Source: Anaerospora hongkongensis
Lineage (GTDB): Bacteria; Bacillota; Negativicutes; Sporomusales; DSM-15969
Assembly (NCBI RefSeq): GCF_004339805.1
Contig: NZ_SLUI01000014.1
Coordinates: forward strand, 62,001 to 126,000
Length of the DNA stretch: 64,000 bases
Direction: 5' to 3'
The notes under the pieces are model-generated. The model had not been told where the DNA came from, did not search any database, and saw nothing but the letters and a program-made list of their open reading frames with translations. Within the stretch, counting starts at the first letter, position 1. Every line of letters starts with the position of its first letter. Shown here piece after piece: positions 1 through 8,279 of this stretch. The position numbers were made by a program, and so were the translations under genes.

Positions 1-1935
1 AATACAATGTCGCTGATGGGCCTAAGTTTGGCAGTCGGCATTCTAATTGACGATGCTATTGTCATTATTGAAAACATCTATCGCCATTTGGAAGAGGGAA
101 AATCGGCTTTTGAGGCAGCCCGGGACGGCACAACCGAAATTGCTTTAGCCGTTATGGCTACAACGCTGTCCATTCTGGCCGTATTTGTACCTGTAGCTAA
201 TATGGGGGAAATTATTGGTCAATTTTTTAAGCAGTTTGGTTTAACTATTGCTTTTGCCGTCGCTTTTTCCCTCTTCGGTGCGTTCACACTGACTCCGATG
301 CTGTCAGCATACTGGCTGACAAATCATGGGCAGCAGAATCAAGCCTCCTGTATACAGCGTGTTCTGACAAAATGGGAAAACGGCTTTATTGCTTTCCGGG
401 AAGCTTATGGACAAGTTTTGCGCTGGGCATTGCAGCGTCCGAAAAAGCTGGTTGCCTTAGCGATACTCTCATTATTTTTTAATGCTGCACTGGTCCCCTT
501 TTTGGGATTGGAGTTTCAGCCAACCTATGATTCGGGCGAATTTAACGTCATTGCCATTGCTCCTGCCGGGACTTCCATTGATAAAATGAAAGAGTATTCG
601 GCGCCGATCGAGAAGGAACTGCTTGCTATTCCTGAACTGAAGTCGGCGTTTATGATTGTTGGCACAAACAGGCAGACGTATCGCACGATGTTTGGCATCA
701 GGCTTGTTGATGCCGGCGACCGGAAGAGGTCGATGATGCAGATTATGGATGAACTGCGTATGAAATTCCGTAATGTTCAGGCAGTTAAAATTGCAGTTCA
801 AAGTACCCAGGGGGTAGGCCGAGGGGATTCCCGTCCGGTGCAAGTTGCCTTGCGCGGGGCTGAACTGGAATTGTTAAATCATTATGCGCAGGAACTTGCA
901 GAGCATATTAAGCAAATTCCAGGCACAACAGATGTAGATATTTCCAGTGAACAGTCGGAGCCGGAAATACAAATACGGATCGATCCTGCCCGAATGGGCG
1001 ATGTTGGGATTAATGCGTCTGTAGCAGGCGATGTCGTCCAAATGGCTTTCCTTGGAAAAACTACGAAAAACCAGTATAATATCGGTGATAATGACTATGA
1101 CATACGGGTAAGACTGCATCCAGACTTTCGCTTAAGTATTCATGACGTAGAAAACCTTAGGGTTTCCACATCAGCCGGCAGCTTTGTACGGCTGGGCGAC
1201 ATTGCTCAGGTTAGTTTGTCTTCAGGACCTACGCAAATTGATCGTGAAGGGCGGCAGCGCCAGGTTATTGTTTATGCCAATACTGTCGGTACGTCTCCGG
1301 GTGAAGTTATTGCCCAAGTAAGAGAATTTATTCCACAGCTCAATCTGCCACTGGGATATTCCTTCCGGCTTGTCGGACAGGCTCAATCTATGCAAGATGC
1401 GTTTAAAGAAATTGTAAAGGCGCTTATTCTGGGAATTATCCTCATATATATGGTATTGGCAGCAGAATTTGAGAGCTTTATTCACCCGTTTACGATTATG
1501 CTGTCCCTGCCATTTTCGTTAATCGGCGCTATTATCGGCTTGCTGGTTTCAGGGAAAACGATCAACATTATGTCGTTGATTGGTGTCATTATGTTGATGG
1601 GGATTGTTACCAAAAATGCTATTTTGCTTGTTGATTATACGAATCAGTTGCGTCAACAGGGGATGGCGCTGACCGAGGCCTTAGTTGAGGCCGGTACGGT
1701 GCGCCTCAGGCCGATCATTATGACCACCTTGGCGATGATATTTGGTATGATTCCAATCGCATTGGGCATTGGTGCAGGTGCAGAACTGCGTTCCTCCATG
1801 GGGGTAGTATTGATCGGTGGTCTGATAACATCAACCTTTTTGACATTAATTGTTATTCCCTTAGTTTATCTGTTAATTGAACGTCTCCGGTTGTCCGTAA
1901 AAGACCGCGACAGCCAGGAGCAAATGAACATGTAA
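1..1935 (+). CDS. RND efflux transporter, AcrB/HAE1-type inner membrane subunit (5' truncated)
   Basis: This is the C-terminal part of an inner-membrane proton-driven multidrug pump; the reading frame is open from base 1, so the true start lies upstream. The first residues hold the TM4 signature with the proton-relay acidic pair (LIDDAIVIIENIY), followed by a long membrane block, a periplasmic porter region and a second membrane block carrying the TM10 lysine (GIVTKNAILLVDY). About 640 residues remain of the roughly 1,030 usual for the family. The adaptor and outer membrane genes must lie outside the window. The stop is 11 bases before pfkA. The family assignment is firm; the substrate cannot be told from sequence. 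Confidence 0.93.
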   Translation, partial: NTMSLMGLSLAVGILIDDAIVIIENIYRHLEEGKSAFEAARDGTTEIALAVMATTLSILAVFVPVANMGEIIGQFFKQFGLTIAFAVAFSLFGAFTLTPMLSAYWLTNHGQQNQASCIQRVLTKWENGFIAFREAYGQVLRWALQRPKKLVALAILSLFFNAALVPFLGLEFQPTYDSGEFNVIAIAPAGTSIDKMKEYSAPIEKELLAIPELKSAFMIVGTNRQTYRTMFGIRLVDAGDRKRSMMQIMDELRMKFRNVQAVKIAVQSTQGVGRGDSRPVQVALRGAELELLNHYAQELAEHIKQIPGTTDVDISSEQSEPEIQIRIDPARMGDVGINASVAGDVVQMAFLGKTTKNQYNIGDNDYDIRVRLHPDFRLSIHDVENLRVSTSAGSFVRLGDIAQVSLSSGPTQIDREGRQRQVIVYANTVGTSPGEVIAQVREFIPQLNLPLGYSFRLVGQAQSMQDAFKEIVKALILGIILIYMVLAAEFESFIHPFTIMLSLPFSLIGAIIGLLVSGKTINIMSLIGVIMLMGIVTKNAILLVDYTNQLRQQGMALTEALVEAGTVRLRPIIMTTLAMIFGMIPIALGIGAGAELRSSMGVVLIGGLITSTFLTLIVIPLVYLLIERLRLSVKDRDSQEQMNM

Positions 1936-1946
1936 GGAGTGAAGAT

Positions 1947-2906
1947 ATGAAACGGATTGCCGTTTTGACCAGCGGTGGCGATGCTCCTGGCATGAATGCA
2001 GCTATTCGTGCCGTAGTTCGCAAAGGGATTTATCATGGACTGGACGTTTTTGGCGTTGAAAGAGGCTATGAAGGTGTAATTAATGGTGATTTCAGGCCAA
2101 TGTCGCTTCACTCAGTTGCAGGAATTATCGGCTACGGGGGAACCATGCTGAAAACAGCCCGAAGCGAGGCCTTTAAAACAAATGGCGGGTTTTCCAAGGC
2201 TATGCGCAACTTAGCAGATCACCGGATTGATACATTAATCGTTATCGGTGGAGACGGATCGATGGCTGGTGCACAGAAGCTCGCTCAGGCGGGTGTTCAG
2301 ACGATGGTCTTACCGGCAACGATTGATAACGATATGTGTGGCACTGAATACACGATCGGTTTTGATACGGCACTCAATACGGTGCTGGAAGCAGTGAACA
2401 AAATCCGTGATACGGCAGCTTCTCATGAGAGAGTTGCCATTGTCGAAGTTATGGGACGAAGTTCGGGACATATTGCGTTAATGGCCGGTCTGGCTTGTGG
2501 AGCGGAAGCGATCATGCTGCCGGAAAAACCGACTGACATTGGAGAGCTTTGTCAGCGGCTGCACCAAAGCCATGCCCGGGGTAAGCTGTATAGTATTATT
2601 ATGGTAGCCGAAGGGGCAGGCAATGGCTTTGATATAGCCGCTCAAATCAGCGGAAAAACAATGTATAAGCCTCATGTTACCGTCTTGGGGTATATTCAGC
2701 GGGGCGGTGCTCCCAGCGCAATGGACAATATTATGGGCAGCCGGATGGGCGCAATGGCCGTGGATGCAATTCTAGCCGATCAGACGAATCGGCTTGTAGG
2801 CACAAGCAAGGGTGAATTGGTATGTGTAGATTATGATACTGCCTTTGCTTCGAAGCGGGGAATCGATCTGTCGTTATATGACCTTTCCCTAACCTTATCC
2901 ATTTAA
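1947..2906 (+). CDS. pfkA: ATP-dependent 6-phosphofructokinase
   Basis: Phosphorylates fructose 6-phosphate to fructose 1,6-bisphosphate, the committed step of glycolysis, in the cytoplasm. At 319 residues it has the normal bacterial PfkA length. The GGDGS motif (about residues 101-105) has Gly where pyrophosphate-dependent enzymes carry Asp, which favours ATP as donor. The catalytic TIDND motif (125-129) is intact. The ATG has a clear AAGGAG site and follows the RND gene by 11 bases, so the two may share a transcript, an unexpected pairing. A hairpin terminator follows. Confidence 0.96.
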   Translation: MKRIAVLTSGGDAPGMNAAIRAVVRKGIYHGLDVFGVERGYEGVINGDFRPMSLHSVAGIIGYGGTMLKTARSEAFKTNGGFSKAMRNLADHRIDTLIVIGGDGSMAGAQKLAQAGVQTMVLPATIDNDMCGTEYTIGFDTALNTVLEAVNKIRDTAASHERVAIVEVMGRSSGHIALMAGLACGAEAIMLPEKPTDIGELCQRLHQSHARGKLYSIIMVAEGAGNGFDIAAQISGKTMYKPHVTVLGYIQRGGAPSAMDNIMGSRMGAMAVDAILADQTNRLVGTSKGELVCVDYDTAFASKRGIDLSLYDLSLTLSI

Positions 2907-2915
2907 CAATAAAAA

Positions 2916-2958
2916 GAGCTGCGCTGAAAAATGGTTGCTCAGCACAGCTCCTTTATTA
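2916..2958. terminator. Bidirectional intrinsic terminator
   Basis: A 12-base stem (2916-2927 with 2939-2950, one mismatch) lies between convergent genes, with an A-run to the left and a T-rich stretch to the right, so it can end both pfkA and the opposing small gene. Confidence 0.8.
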
Positions 2959-3234
2959 TGCTAGTTTCCAGCCTTCAATTGCCAGCCGCTTAAAGCCTAA
3001 AAAACTGGCAACAATTATGGTTAAGGGAATAGAAGGCAGATTATGGTGACAATAAACGGTTATTTCACTGATTTCCAGCTTTTCATAGCACTCCGGTTTA
3101 GGAGGATGACCAAGGGTAATGATGGGTGCTTCCTGTAAATGCATGCAACAGTCAATGACAGGCGGAAGTTCCAAATAAATGGTGCTATTTCGTTCTTTTA
3201 TATATTGGACAGCCTGAGGAGTGATTGTCAGCAT
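2956..3234 (-). CDS. CC/Se-motif-like small protein, HesB-like fold candidate
   Basis: A 92-residue cytosolic protein with a good AGGAGG site just before its ATG. It resembles the small HesB/iron-sulfur-assembly-like family called CC/Se motif (seleno)proteins, which have a paired Cys-Cys or Cys-Sec; here the pair is in DCCMH at about residues 28-32. A second region near the end (IVASFLGFKRLAIEGWKL) fits the family's closing strand. I recognise this from memory of the family and cannot confirm it by search. The function is unknown; thiol redox or metal binding is only an inference. It stands alone, convergent with pfkA. Confidence 0.6.
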   Translation of the reverse strand: MLTITPQAVQYIKERNSTIYLELPPVIDCCMHLQEAPIITLGHPPKPECYEKLEISEITVYCHHNLPSIPLTIIVASFLGFKRLAIEGWKLA

Positions 3235-3381
3235 AAAATACCTCCTAAGAGAATTTTATTATCTATTTCTGTATGTTCAGTCTGAATCCTGCTTGTTGTT
3301 TTTCCGGTATTTTGGCATGGCAGCAGGTAGCTCAAGGAAAACCCTGCTATGCTGTGAATATTTTTCAATCAGAAAGGATGA

Positions 3382-4362
3382 GTGATTTTGCGAAAAAAAG
3401 TATTTATATCAGGCAAAATTCCCGACATTGCTGTTGAAATGTTGTCTCAGTATTTTGAAGTAACCATGCACAATGACTTGCGACTGTTAAGTAAAGAAGA
3501 AATTATTGCAGGGCTGGCAGGAAAAGACGCCCTGCTGCCGCTATTGTCCGATTCAGTGGATGCAGATGTTATCCGCTCCAATCCGGACTTGAAGGTGATT
3601 GCCAATTTTGGTGCAGGCTATAATAATATTGATGTCAGTGAAGCGACCGCCCGGGGGATTCCCGTGACGAATACGCCTGCTGTTTCAACTGATGCCACGG
3701 CCGACTTAACGATTGGTCTAATGCTTGCTATTGCCCGCCGCATCGTAGAGGGGGATAAAACCACACGGTCAGGCAAGTTTACCGGCTGGGCTCCCTTATT
3801 TCATCTGGGAGTTGAAGTAAGCGGCAAGACGCTCGGTATTATTGGTATGGGGAATATTGGCAGAGCGGTAGCCAAGCGGGCAAGAGCTTTTAATATGCCC
3901 ATTATATATTACAGCCGGACCCGTCAATCGGCTCAAGTCGAGGCTGAGCTCGGCCTCCAATACAGATCACTGGAGGAAGTAATCAGCCAGGCCGATTTTC
4001 TTTCGTTTCATCTAAGTTATCACCCATCTCTTCGCCATATGATTGGCAGCGAGCAGCTAAAGCGAATGAAAAAAACCGCCTTTTTAATTAATGCTGCCCG
4101 TGGTCCGGTAATTGATGAGGCGGCCTTGGCAGAAGCTCTTAAAAATAAAGTGATTGCAGGTGCTGCACTTGACGTATATGAATTTGAACCGCAAGTAACA
4201 GCCGAATTATTACCGCTTGATAATGTGATTCTTTGTCCTCACCTTGGCAATGCTACCGTTGAAACCCGCGATGCCATGGCTAAAATTGCGGCCGAAAACA
4301 TTATTGCTGTCCTGCAAGGCGGTAAACCTCTTAATTGCGTAAACCCGGATGCCATAAAATAA
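3382..4362 (+). CDS. D-isomer-specific 2-hydroxyacid dehydrogenase
   Basis: NAD(P)-dependent reductase of 2-keto acids to D-2-hydroxy acids, closest in look to glyoxylate/hydroxypyruvate reductases. The Rossmann motif LGIIGMGNIG sits at about 151-160, and the catalytic triad is Arg240 (INAARG), Glu269 (before Pro) and His287 (CPHLGN). The 326-residue length is normal. Two starts are possible: GTG at 3382, three bases after AAGGA, or TTG at 3388, nine bases after it; the TTG has the more usual spacing. It is a single gene with its own terminator. The substrate is not resolved. Confidence 0.9.
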   Translation: MILRKKVFISGKIPDIAVEMLSQYFEVTMHNDLRLLSKEEIIAGLAGKDALLPLLSDSVDADVIRSNPDLKVIANFGAGYNNIDVSEATARGIPVTNTPAVSTDATADLTIGLMLAIARRIVEGDKTTRSGKFTGWAPLFHLGVEVSGKTLGIIGMGNIGRAVAKRARAFNMPIIYYSRTRQSAQVEAELGLQYRSLEEVISQADFLSFHLSYHPSLRHMIGSEQLKRMKKTAFLINAARGPVIDEAALAEALKNKVIAGAALDVYEFEPQVTAELLPLDNVILCPHLGNATVETRDAMAKIAAENIIAVLQGGKPLNCVNPDAIK

Positions 4363-4374
4363 AATTGTGCCTCC

Positions 4375-4404
4375 AAAGAGCCGGAAGCGGCTCTTTTTCT
4401 TTTT
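4375..4404 (+). terminator. Intrinsic terminator
   Basis: A perfect 9-base stem (4375-4383 with 4388-4396) with a GAAG loop runs into a T-rich tract. It ends the hydroxyacid dehydrogenase transcript. Confidence 0.85.
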
Positions 4405-4480
4405 ATCTTGTCCTTGTTGTATACATAACTGGTAGATAGTGAATAAGATAGTATAGATAGGGCGTATAGGAGGTGAAGGG

Positions 4481-4933
4481 GTGGATAAAAACAAAGATTT
4501 TTTTAGCATTTTAACGTTAATGCAAGTGCAAAATACGTATATCAACCAAGTTGCCCGTTTAATTTATCAGATTTGTTCTGATTTTCATATTGCTACAAGT
4601 ACGGATTTTCAAGATTTCACAGCCCATTTTACCACCTTCATGCAAAATCAGGCAGGCAGTGAGGGCTATGGAAGGGTGCTTAATTCTATTCAAATCTATC
4701 ATTATGCCATGTTGGAACGATTATTAGATAGTGAAGTACTGGCTGCTGCCGAGCAATTGGAGCTGGCAATCAGCCACTTAGAGCTAGCGGCTAAAGAACC
4801 CAAAATCCGGATCAACCCTCATATCATGCTGTTGACGCAAAGCATCTGTCTGCTTGAAGAAACACAGCTGAAAATTATTGAGAGTCTGGAAACCTTTATT
4901 CTTGATAACCGGCCGGTTCAATTACAAAATTAA
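4481..4933 (+). CDS. Hypothetical helical protein
   Basis: A 150-residue protein that I do not recognise. It starts with GTG after a good AGGAGGTGAAGG site. It has no signal peptide and no cysteine motif; the sequence looks mostly alpha-helical, with a leucine- and glutamate-rich second half. It stands between the dehydrogenase terminator and the larB leader, apparently as its own transcription unit. The strong ribosome site and the full-length open frame make it a likely real gene. Confidence 0.7.
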   Translation: MDKNKDFFSILTLMQVQNTYINQVARLIYQICSDFHIATSTDFQDFTAHFTTFMQNQAGSEGYGRVLNSIQIYHYAMLERLLDSEVLAAAEQLELAISHLELAAKEPKIRINPHIMLLTQSICLLEETQLKIIESLETFILDNRPVQLQN

Positions 4934-5032
4934 TCGTCTGAATGAAATCGAACAGGATTTTTGCGTTTTAAGTAAAACTATAATAAGAGCATGATTAGGT
5001 TAATTGTGGCAAAGAAACAGGAGTTGTGTCAA

Positions 5033-5070
5033 AAAGGCATATTCCGGTTGGAATTATGTCTTTATTTTTT
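5033..5070 (+). terminator. Hairpin plus T-run in front of larB
   Basis: AAAGGCATATTCC (5033-5045) pairs with GGAATTATGTCTTT (5050-5063) with one bulge and one G-T pair, followed by TTTATTTTTT. It may simply end the preceding gene. A TATAAT at 4979-4984 lies before it, so it could also be a premature terminator in the larB leader. Confidence 0.6.
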
Positions 5071-5096
5071 ACGATAGATGATGAGGTGACTGTAAC

Positions 5097-5849
5097 GTGA
5101 GTTCTGATCAAGTGCGAAATCTTTTACTGGCTTTTCAAAATGGACAAGCCAGCCTGGAAGAAGCAATGGAACAATTGCGTACGATGCCGTTTGAAGATCT
5201 GGAATATGCAAAAATAGATCATCACCGGGCTATCCGCCAGGGATTTCCGGAAGTGGTATATTGTGAAGGCAAGACGATTGAGCAGGTAGCGGCAATTATA
5301 GAACATTTAGCGGAACGTAATCCGAATGTTTTGGGAACCCGGGCGTCGAGCAGTATGTTTGAAGCTGTCAAAGCAAAAGTGCCTGATGCTTGTTATCATG
5401 AACTGGCTCGCTTAATTATGATTGAGAGAGAACCGGCAGCTATTGATGATTCGCGGTTTATTTTAGTATTGACTGCCGGTACCAGCGATATGCCTGTTGC
5501 CGAAGAGGCGGCGCTTACTGCTGAGATTATGGGCAATCGTGTAAAACGGGTTTATGATGTAGGCGTTGCGGGAATTCATCGCTTACTGGCTCAGCGCGAA
5601 ATAATTGAGCAGGCTAATGTAATTGTGGTAGTAGCTGGAATGGAAGGTGCTCTTGCCAGCGTAGTAGGGGGAATGGCTACCAAACCGGTAATTGCTGTTC
5701 CTACCAGTGTCGGCTACGGCGCTAATTTTGGCGGATTGGCCGCATTGCTGACAATGCTGAACAGCTGTGCCGCGGGCGTGGCCGTAGTCAATATTGATAA
5801 TGGTTTTGGCGCGGGGCGGTTAGCAAGTATCATTAATCAAATGAGGTGA
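5097..5849 (+). CDS. larB: Nickel-pincer cofactor biosynthesis protein LarB
   Basis: LarB carboxylates and hydrolyses nicotinic acid adenine dinucleotide to pyridine dicarboxylate mononucleotide, the first step towards the nickel-pincer nucleotide of lactate racemase-type enzymes. The C-terminal half is the PurE-like domain with ILVLTAGTSDMPVAEEA and the conserved cysteine segment NSCAAGVAVVNIDNGFGAG (Cys about 224). The 250-residue length is typical. The start is GTG after a GAGGTGAC site. It joins larC directly. LarE and LarA are not in this window. Confidence 0.95.
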   Translation: MSSDQVRNLLLAFQNGQASLEEAMEQLRTMPFEDLEYAKIDHHRAIRQGFPEVVYCEGKTIEQVAAIIEHLAERNPNVLGTRASSSMFEAVKAKVPDACYHELARLIMIEREPAAIDDSRFILVLTAGTSDMPVAEEAALTAEIMGNRVKRVYDVGVAGIHRLLAQREIIEQANVIVVVAGMEGALASVVGGMATKPVIAVPTSVGYGANFGGLAALLTMLNSCAAGVAVVNIDNGFGAGRLASIINQMR

Positions 5850-5854
5850 ATGGA

Positions 5855-7063
5855 ATGAAAACAGTATATTTTGATTGTTTTGCCGGGATTAGCGGCAACA
5901 TGCTGCTGGGGGCTTTTTTAGATGCAGGAGTTCCGGAGGAACGCTTGCGCAGTGAGCTTGCTAAACTAAATGTAACAGGCTATGAGTTAAAGATTCAGCG
6001 TGTCATTAAGCAAGGCATTGCAGCAGTCCATGCGGATGTAGAACTGGTGCATCATCATCACGATCATGAACACCATCATGAACATCACCATCATCACCGG
6101 TACTTACCGGATATTTATGCAATTCTTGATCAGTCTGCTTTGGCGCAGGCTGTCAAAGATAACAGCAAGAAAATCTTTCTCTGCCTGGCTGAGGCTGAGG
6201 CCAAAGTTCATGGTACAACGGTAGATAAAATCCATTTCCATGAGGTAGGAGCAATTGATTCGATTGTGGATATTGTTGGTGCTGCATTTTGTTTGCATTA
6301 TCTGGGAATAGAAAAAGTCTGCGCATCCCGTCTGCAAACAGGCAGTGGTTTTGTGCAATGCAGCCACGGGCAGATGCCTGTACCTGCACCAGCGACGGCG
6401 GAACTGCTCCGTAATATTCCTTACTATAACGGCAATACGGAAAAAGAGCTGGTTACTCCCACAGGAGCCGCTTTCTTAGCAGCTTTCGGCACGGAGTTTG
6501 GAGCAATTCCGGCAGGGTTTCTCAGCCATACCATTGGTTATGGTGCCGGTGGCTGGGATCTTGATTTCCCCAATGTCTTGCGCGTGCATGTTGGTGAGCT
6601 GGAACAAGCTGAAGAAGCACAAATGCTAGTCATTGAAGCGAATATTGACGATTTGAATCCCCAGATTTATGAGTATGTTATGGAAAAATTACTGGCCTTA
6701 GGGGCGCGGGATGTCTGGATGACACCCATTATTATGAAAAAAAGCCGGCCTGCTACGATGCTTTCTGTATTAGCAGAGGGGACGCTTCTGGAGTCAATTG
6801 CGGCTTGCTTATTTGCTGAAACCTCAACCATTGGCATCCGCCACTATCCGGTACAGCGGCAGATTGCTGGCCGTGTAACCAAGAGAATTACCACTCCGTG
6901 GGGGGAAGCGTCTGTAAAGGTCAGCTCCTATCAAAATAAAATTTGCAACATTGCACCTGAATTTGAAGATTGCCGCAAACTTGCAGAAGAACATAATATT
7001 CCGCTGAAGCAAATACAGCAACAAGTACTGGTGCAGGCACTTCGAGAAGATTCTGCAAAGTAA
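5855..7063 (+). CDS. larC: Nickel insertion protein LarC
   Basis: CTP-dependent cyclometallase that inserts nickel into the organic precursor to give the active pincer cofactor. The start YFDCFAGISGNM is typical, and a histidine-rich run near residues 66-86 (metal binding) follows. In some bacteria larC is split into two frames joined by programmed frameshifting; here it is one continuous frame of about 402 residues. I chose ATG 5855, seven bases after the AGGTG overlapping the larB stop, over GTG 5846. It is probably co-translated with larB. Confidence 0.95.
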   Translation: MKTVYFDCFAGISGNMLLGAFLDAGVPEERLRSELAKLNVTGYELKIQRVIKQGIAAVHADVELVHHHHDHEHHHEHHHHHRYLPDIYAILDQSALAQAVKDNSKKIFLCLAEAEAKVHGTTVDKIHFHEVGAIDSIVDIVGAAFCLHYLGIEKVCASRLQTGSGFVQCSHGQMPVPAPATAELLRNIPYYNGNTEKELVTPTGAAFLAAFGTEFGAIPAGFLSHTIGYGAGGWDLDFPNVLRVHVGELEQAEEAQMLVIEANIDDLNPQIYEYVMEKLLALGARDVWMTPIIMKKSRPATMLSVLAEGTLLESIAACLFAETSTIGIRHYPVQRQIAGRVTKRITTPWGEASVKVSSYQNKICNIAPEFEDCRKLAEEHNIPLKQIQQQVLVQALREDSAK

Positions 7064-7154
7064 AGGTGGCAAGAATCCCGCAGGGGGATACCTGAAAAAT
7101 TAACAGGGCAGATGTATAGCCAGGTCTGGCTGGCAAGGCTTAGAGGTGAGAAAG

Positions 7155-8225
7155 TTGGTAAATAAAATTAGACGGTACAGCCTGAAAAACGTGAAGCCAG
7201 GTATGGAAGTAGGACAGCTTGTTTTTACCAATGACGGTCAAGTTGTACTTGGCGAAGGAACAATTCTAACACCTAGCCTGATTGAGCGTCTGGACTATTG
7301 GGGAATTACGTATTTACTAATTAAACAAAATGCCGATGAAGTTTTGCCTTGGCAGGAGTCACCGGAATCGGTCACACAGAAAAAATTTTTTGCTGAGTAT
7401 GCGAAGACAGTTGATGTCATTAAGCAGGCTTTTGGCAATATCCGGTTTGCAAGTGAAGCACCGGTTGAAAAACTGTGCGAACTGGTAGATGACTCGATTG
7501 AGCCTTTAGCCGGTTCTGTAGGTGTTATTAATCACTTGCAGATGGTGCCAAGACAGGATGATTACACCTTTCACCACTCGATGAATGTTGCTATTACCAG
7601 TGGCTTATTAGGACGATGGTTAGGGTATACTGAGAATAACTTAAAAGAGCTGATGCTGGCAGGCTTGCTGCACGATGTGGGAAAGATGCAAATTCCTCCG
7701 GAAATATTAAATAAACCTGGGAAGTTAACCGTTGATGAGATGGAAATAATGAAACAGCATACTACGCGCGGTTATCAGCTGATTAAAAAAGCCGAGAGTG
7801 CTTCAATCGGTGTTCTGTGCGGCATTCTGCAGCATCATGAACGGATGGATGGTACAGGATATCCATTAAAAACCGCCGGGGATAAAATACATCCTTTTGC
7901 CAAAATTATTGCCGTAGCCGATGCTTATGATGCAATGACCTCCGACCGGGTGTACCATAGAAAGATAGCACCGTTTGCTGTTGTAGAATTATTGGTCCAG
8001 GAGATGTTTGGGAAACTCGATCCGACTGTGTGCACAATGTTCTTAAATAATGTGCGTGATTATTTTTTAGGAAATATTGTACAGCTTTGTGACGGCAGGG
8101 AAGCGGAAGTAATTTATCTCGGTCAGTTCCTTGGCTCTCGGCCGGTAGTGCGGACGATAGACGGCGAACTGCTTGACCTCGAAAAACAGAAAAAGTTTAC
8201 GATTGTCAAAACAATTAAGGCCTAG
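7155..8225 (+). CDS. HD-GYP domain protein (cyclic-di-GMP phosphodiesterase candidate)
   Basis: Metal-dependent phosphohydrolase of the HD-GYP type, a family that breaks down cyclic di-GMP or related dinucleotides. The HD motif (LLHDVGKMQIPPEILNKPG), an upstream HHSMNVA histidine pair and the HHERMDGTGYP signature are complete, so the enzyme is predicted to be active. The N-terminal 130 residues carry a DUF3391-like segment (GMEVGQLVFTNDGQVVL). There is no transmembrane segment. I prefer TTG 7155 (six bases after GAGGTG) over GTG 7146. The ligand specificity is not proven. Confidence 0.9.
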   Translation: MVNKIRRYSLKNVKPGMEVGQLVFTNDGQVVLGEGTILTPSLIERLDYWGITYLLIKQNADEVLPWQESPESVTQKKFFAEYAKTVDVIKQAFGNIRFASEAPVEKLCELVDDSIEPLAGSVGVINHLQMVPRQDDYTFHHSMNVAITSGLLGRWLGYTENNLKELMLAGLLHDVGKMQIPPEILNKPGKLTVDEMEIMKQHTTRGYQLIKKAESASIGVLCGILQHHERMDGTGYPLKTAGDKIHPFAKIIAVADAYDAMTSDRVYHRKIAPFAVVELLVQEMFGKLDPTVCTMFLNNVRDYFLGNIVQLCDGREAEVIYLGQFLGSRPVVRTIDGELLDLEKQKKFTIVKTIKA

Positions 8226-8279
8226 GGCGTTTCTTCAACGAGTGGAATGATCAACGGACAGTGAGGTTGGTGCATTGTA

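Noticed and set aside
7064..7154. Cyclic-di-GMP riboswitch before the HD-GYP gene
   Set aside because: The 90-base leader is GC-rich but lacks the conserved motifs of either known class.
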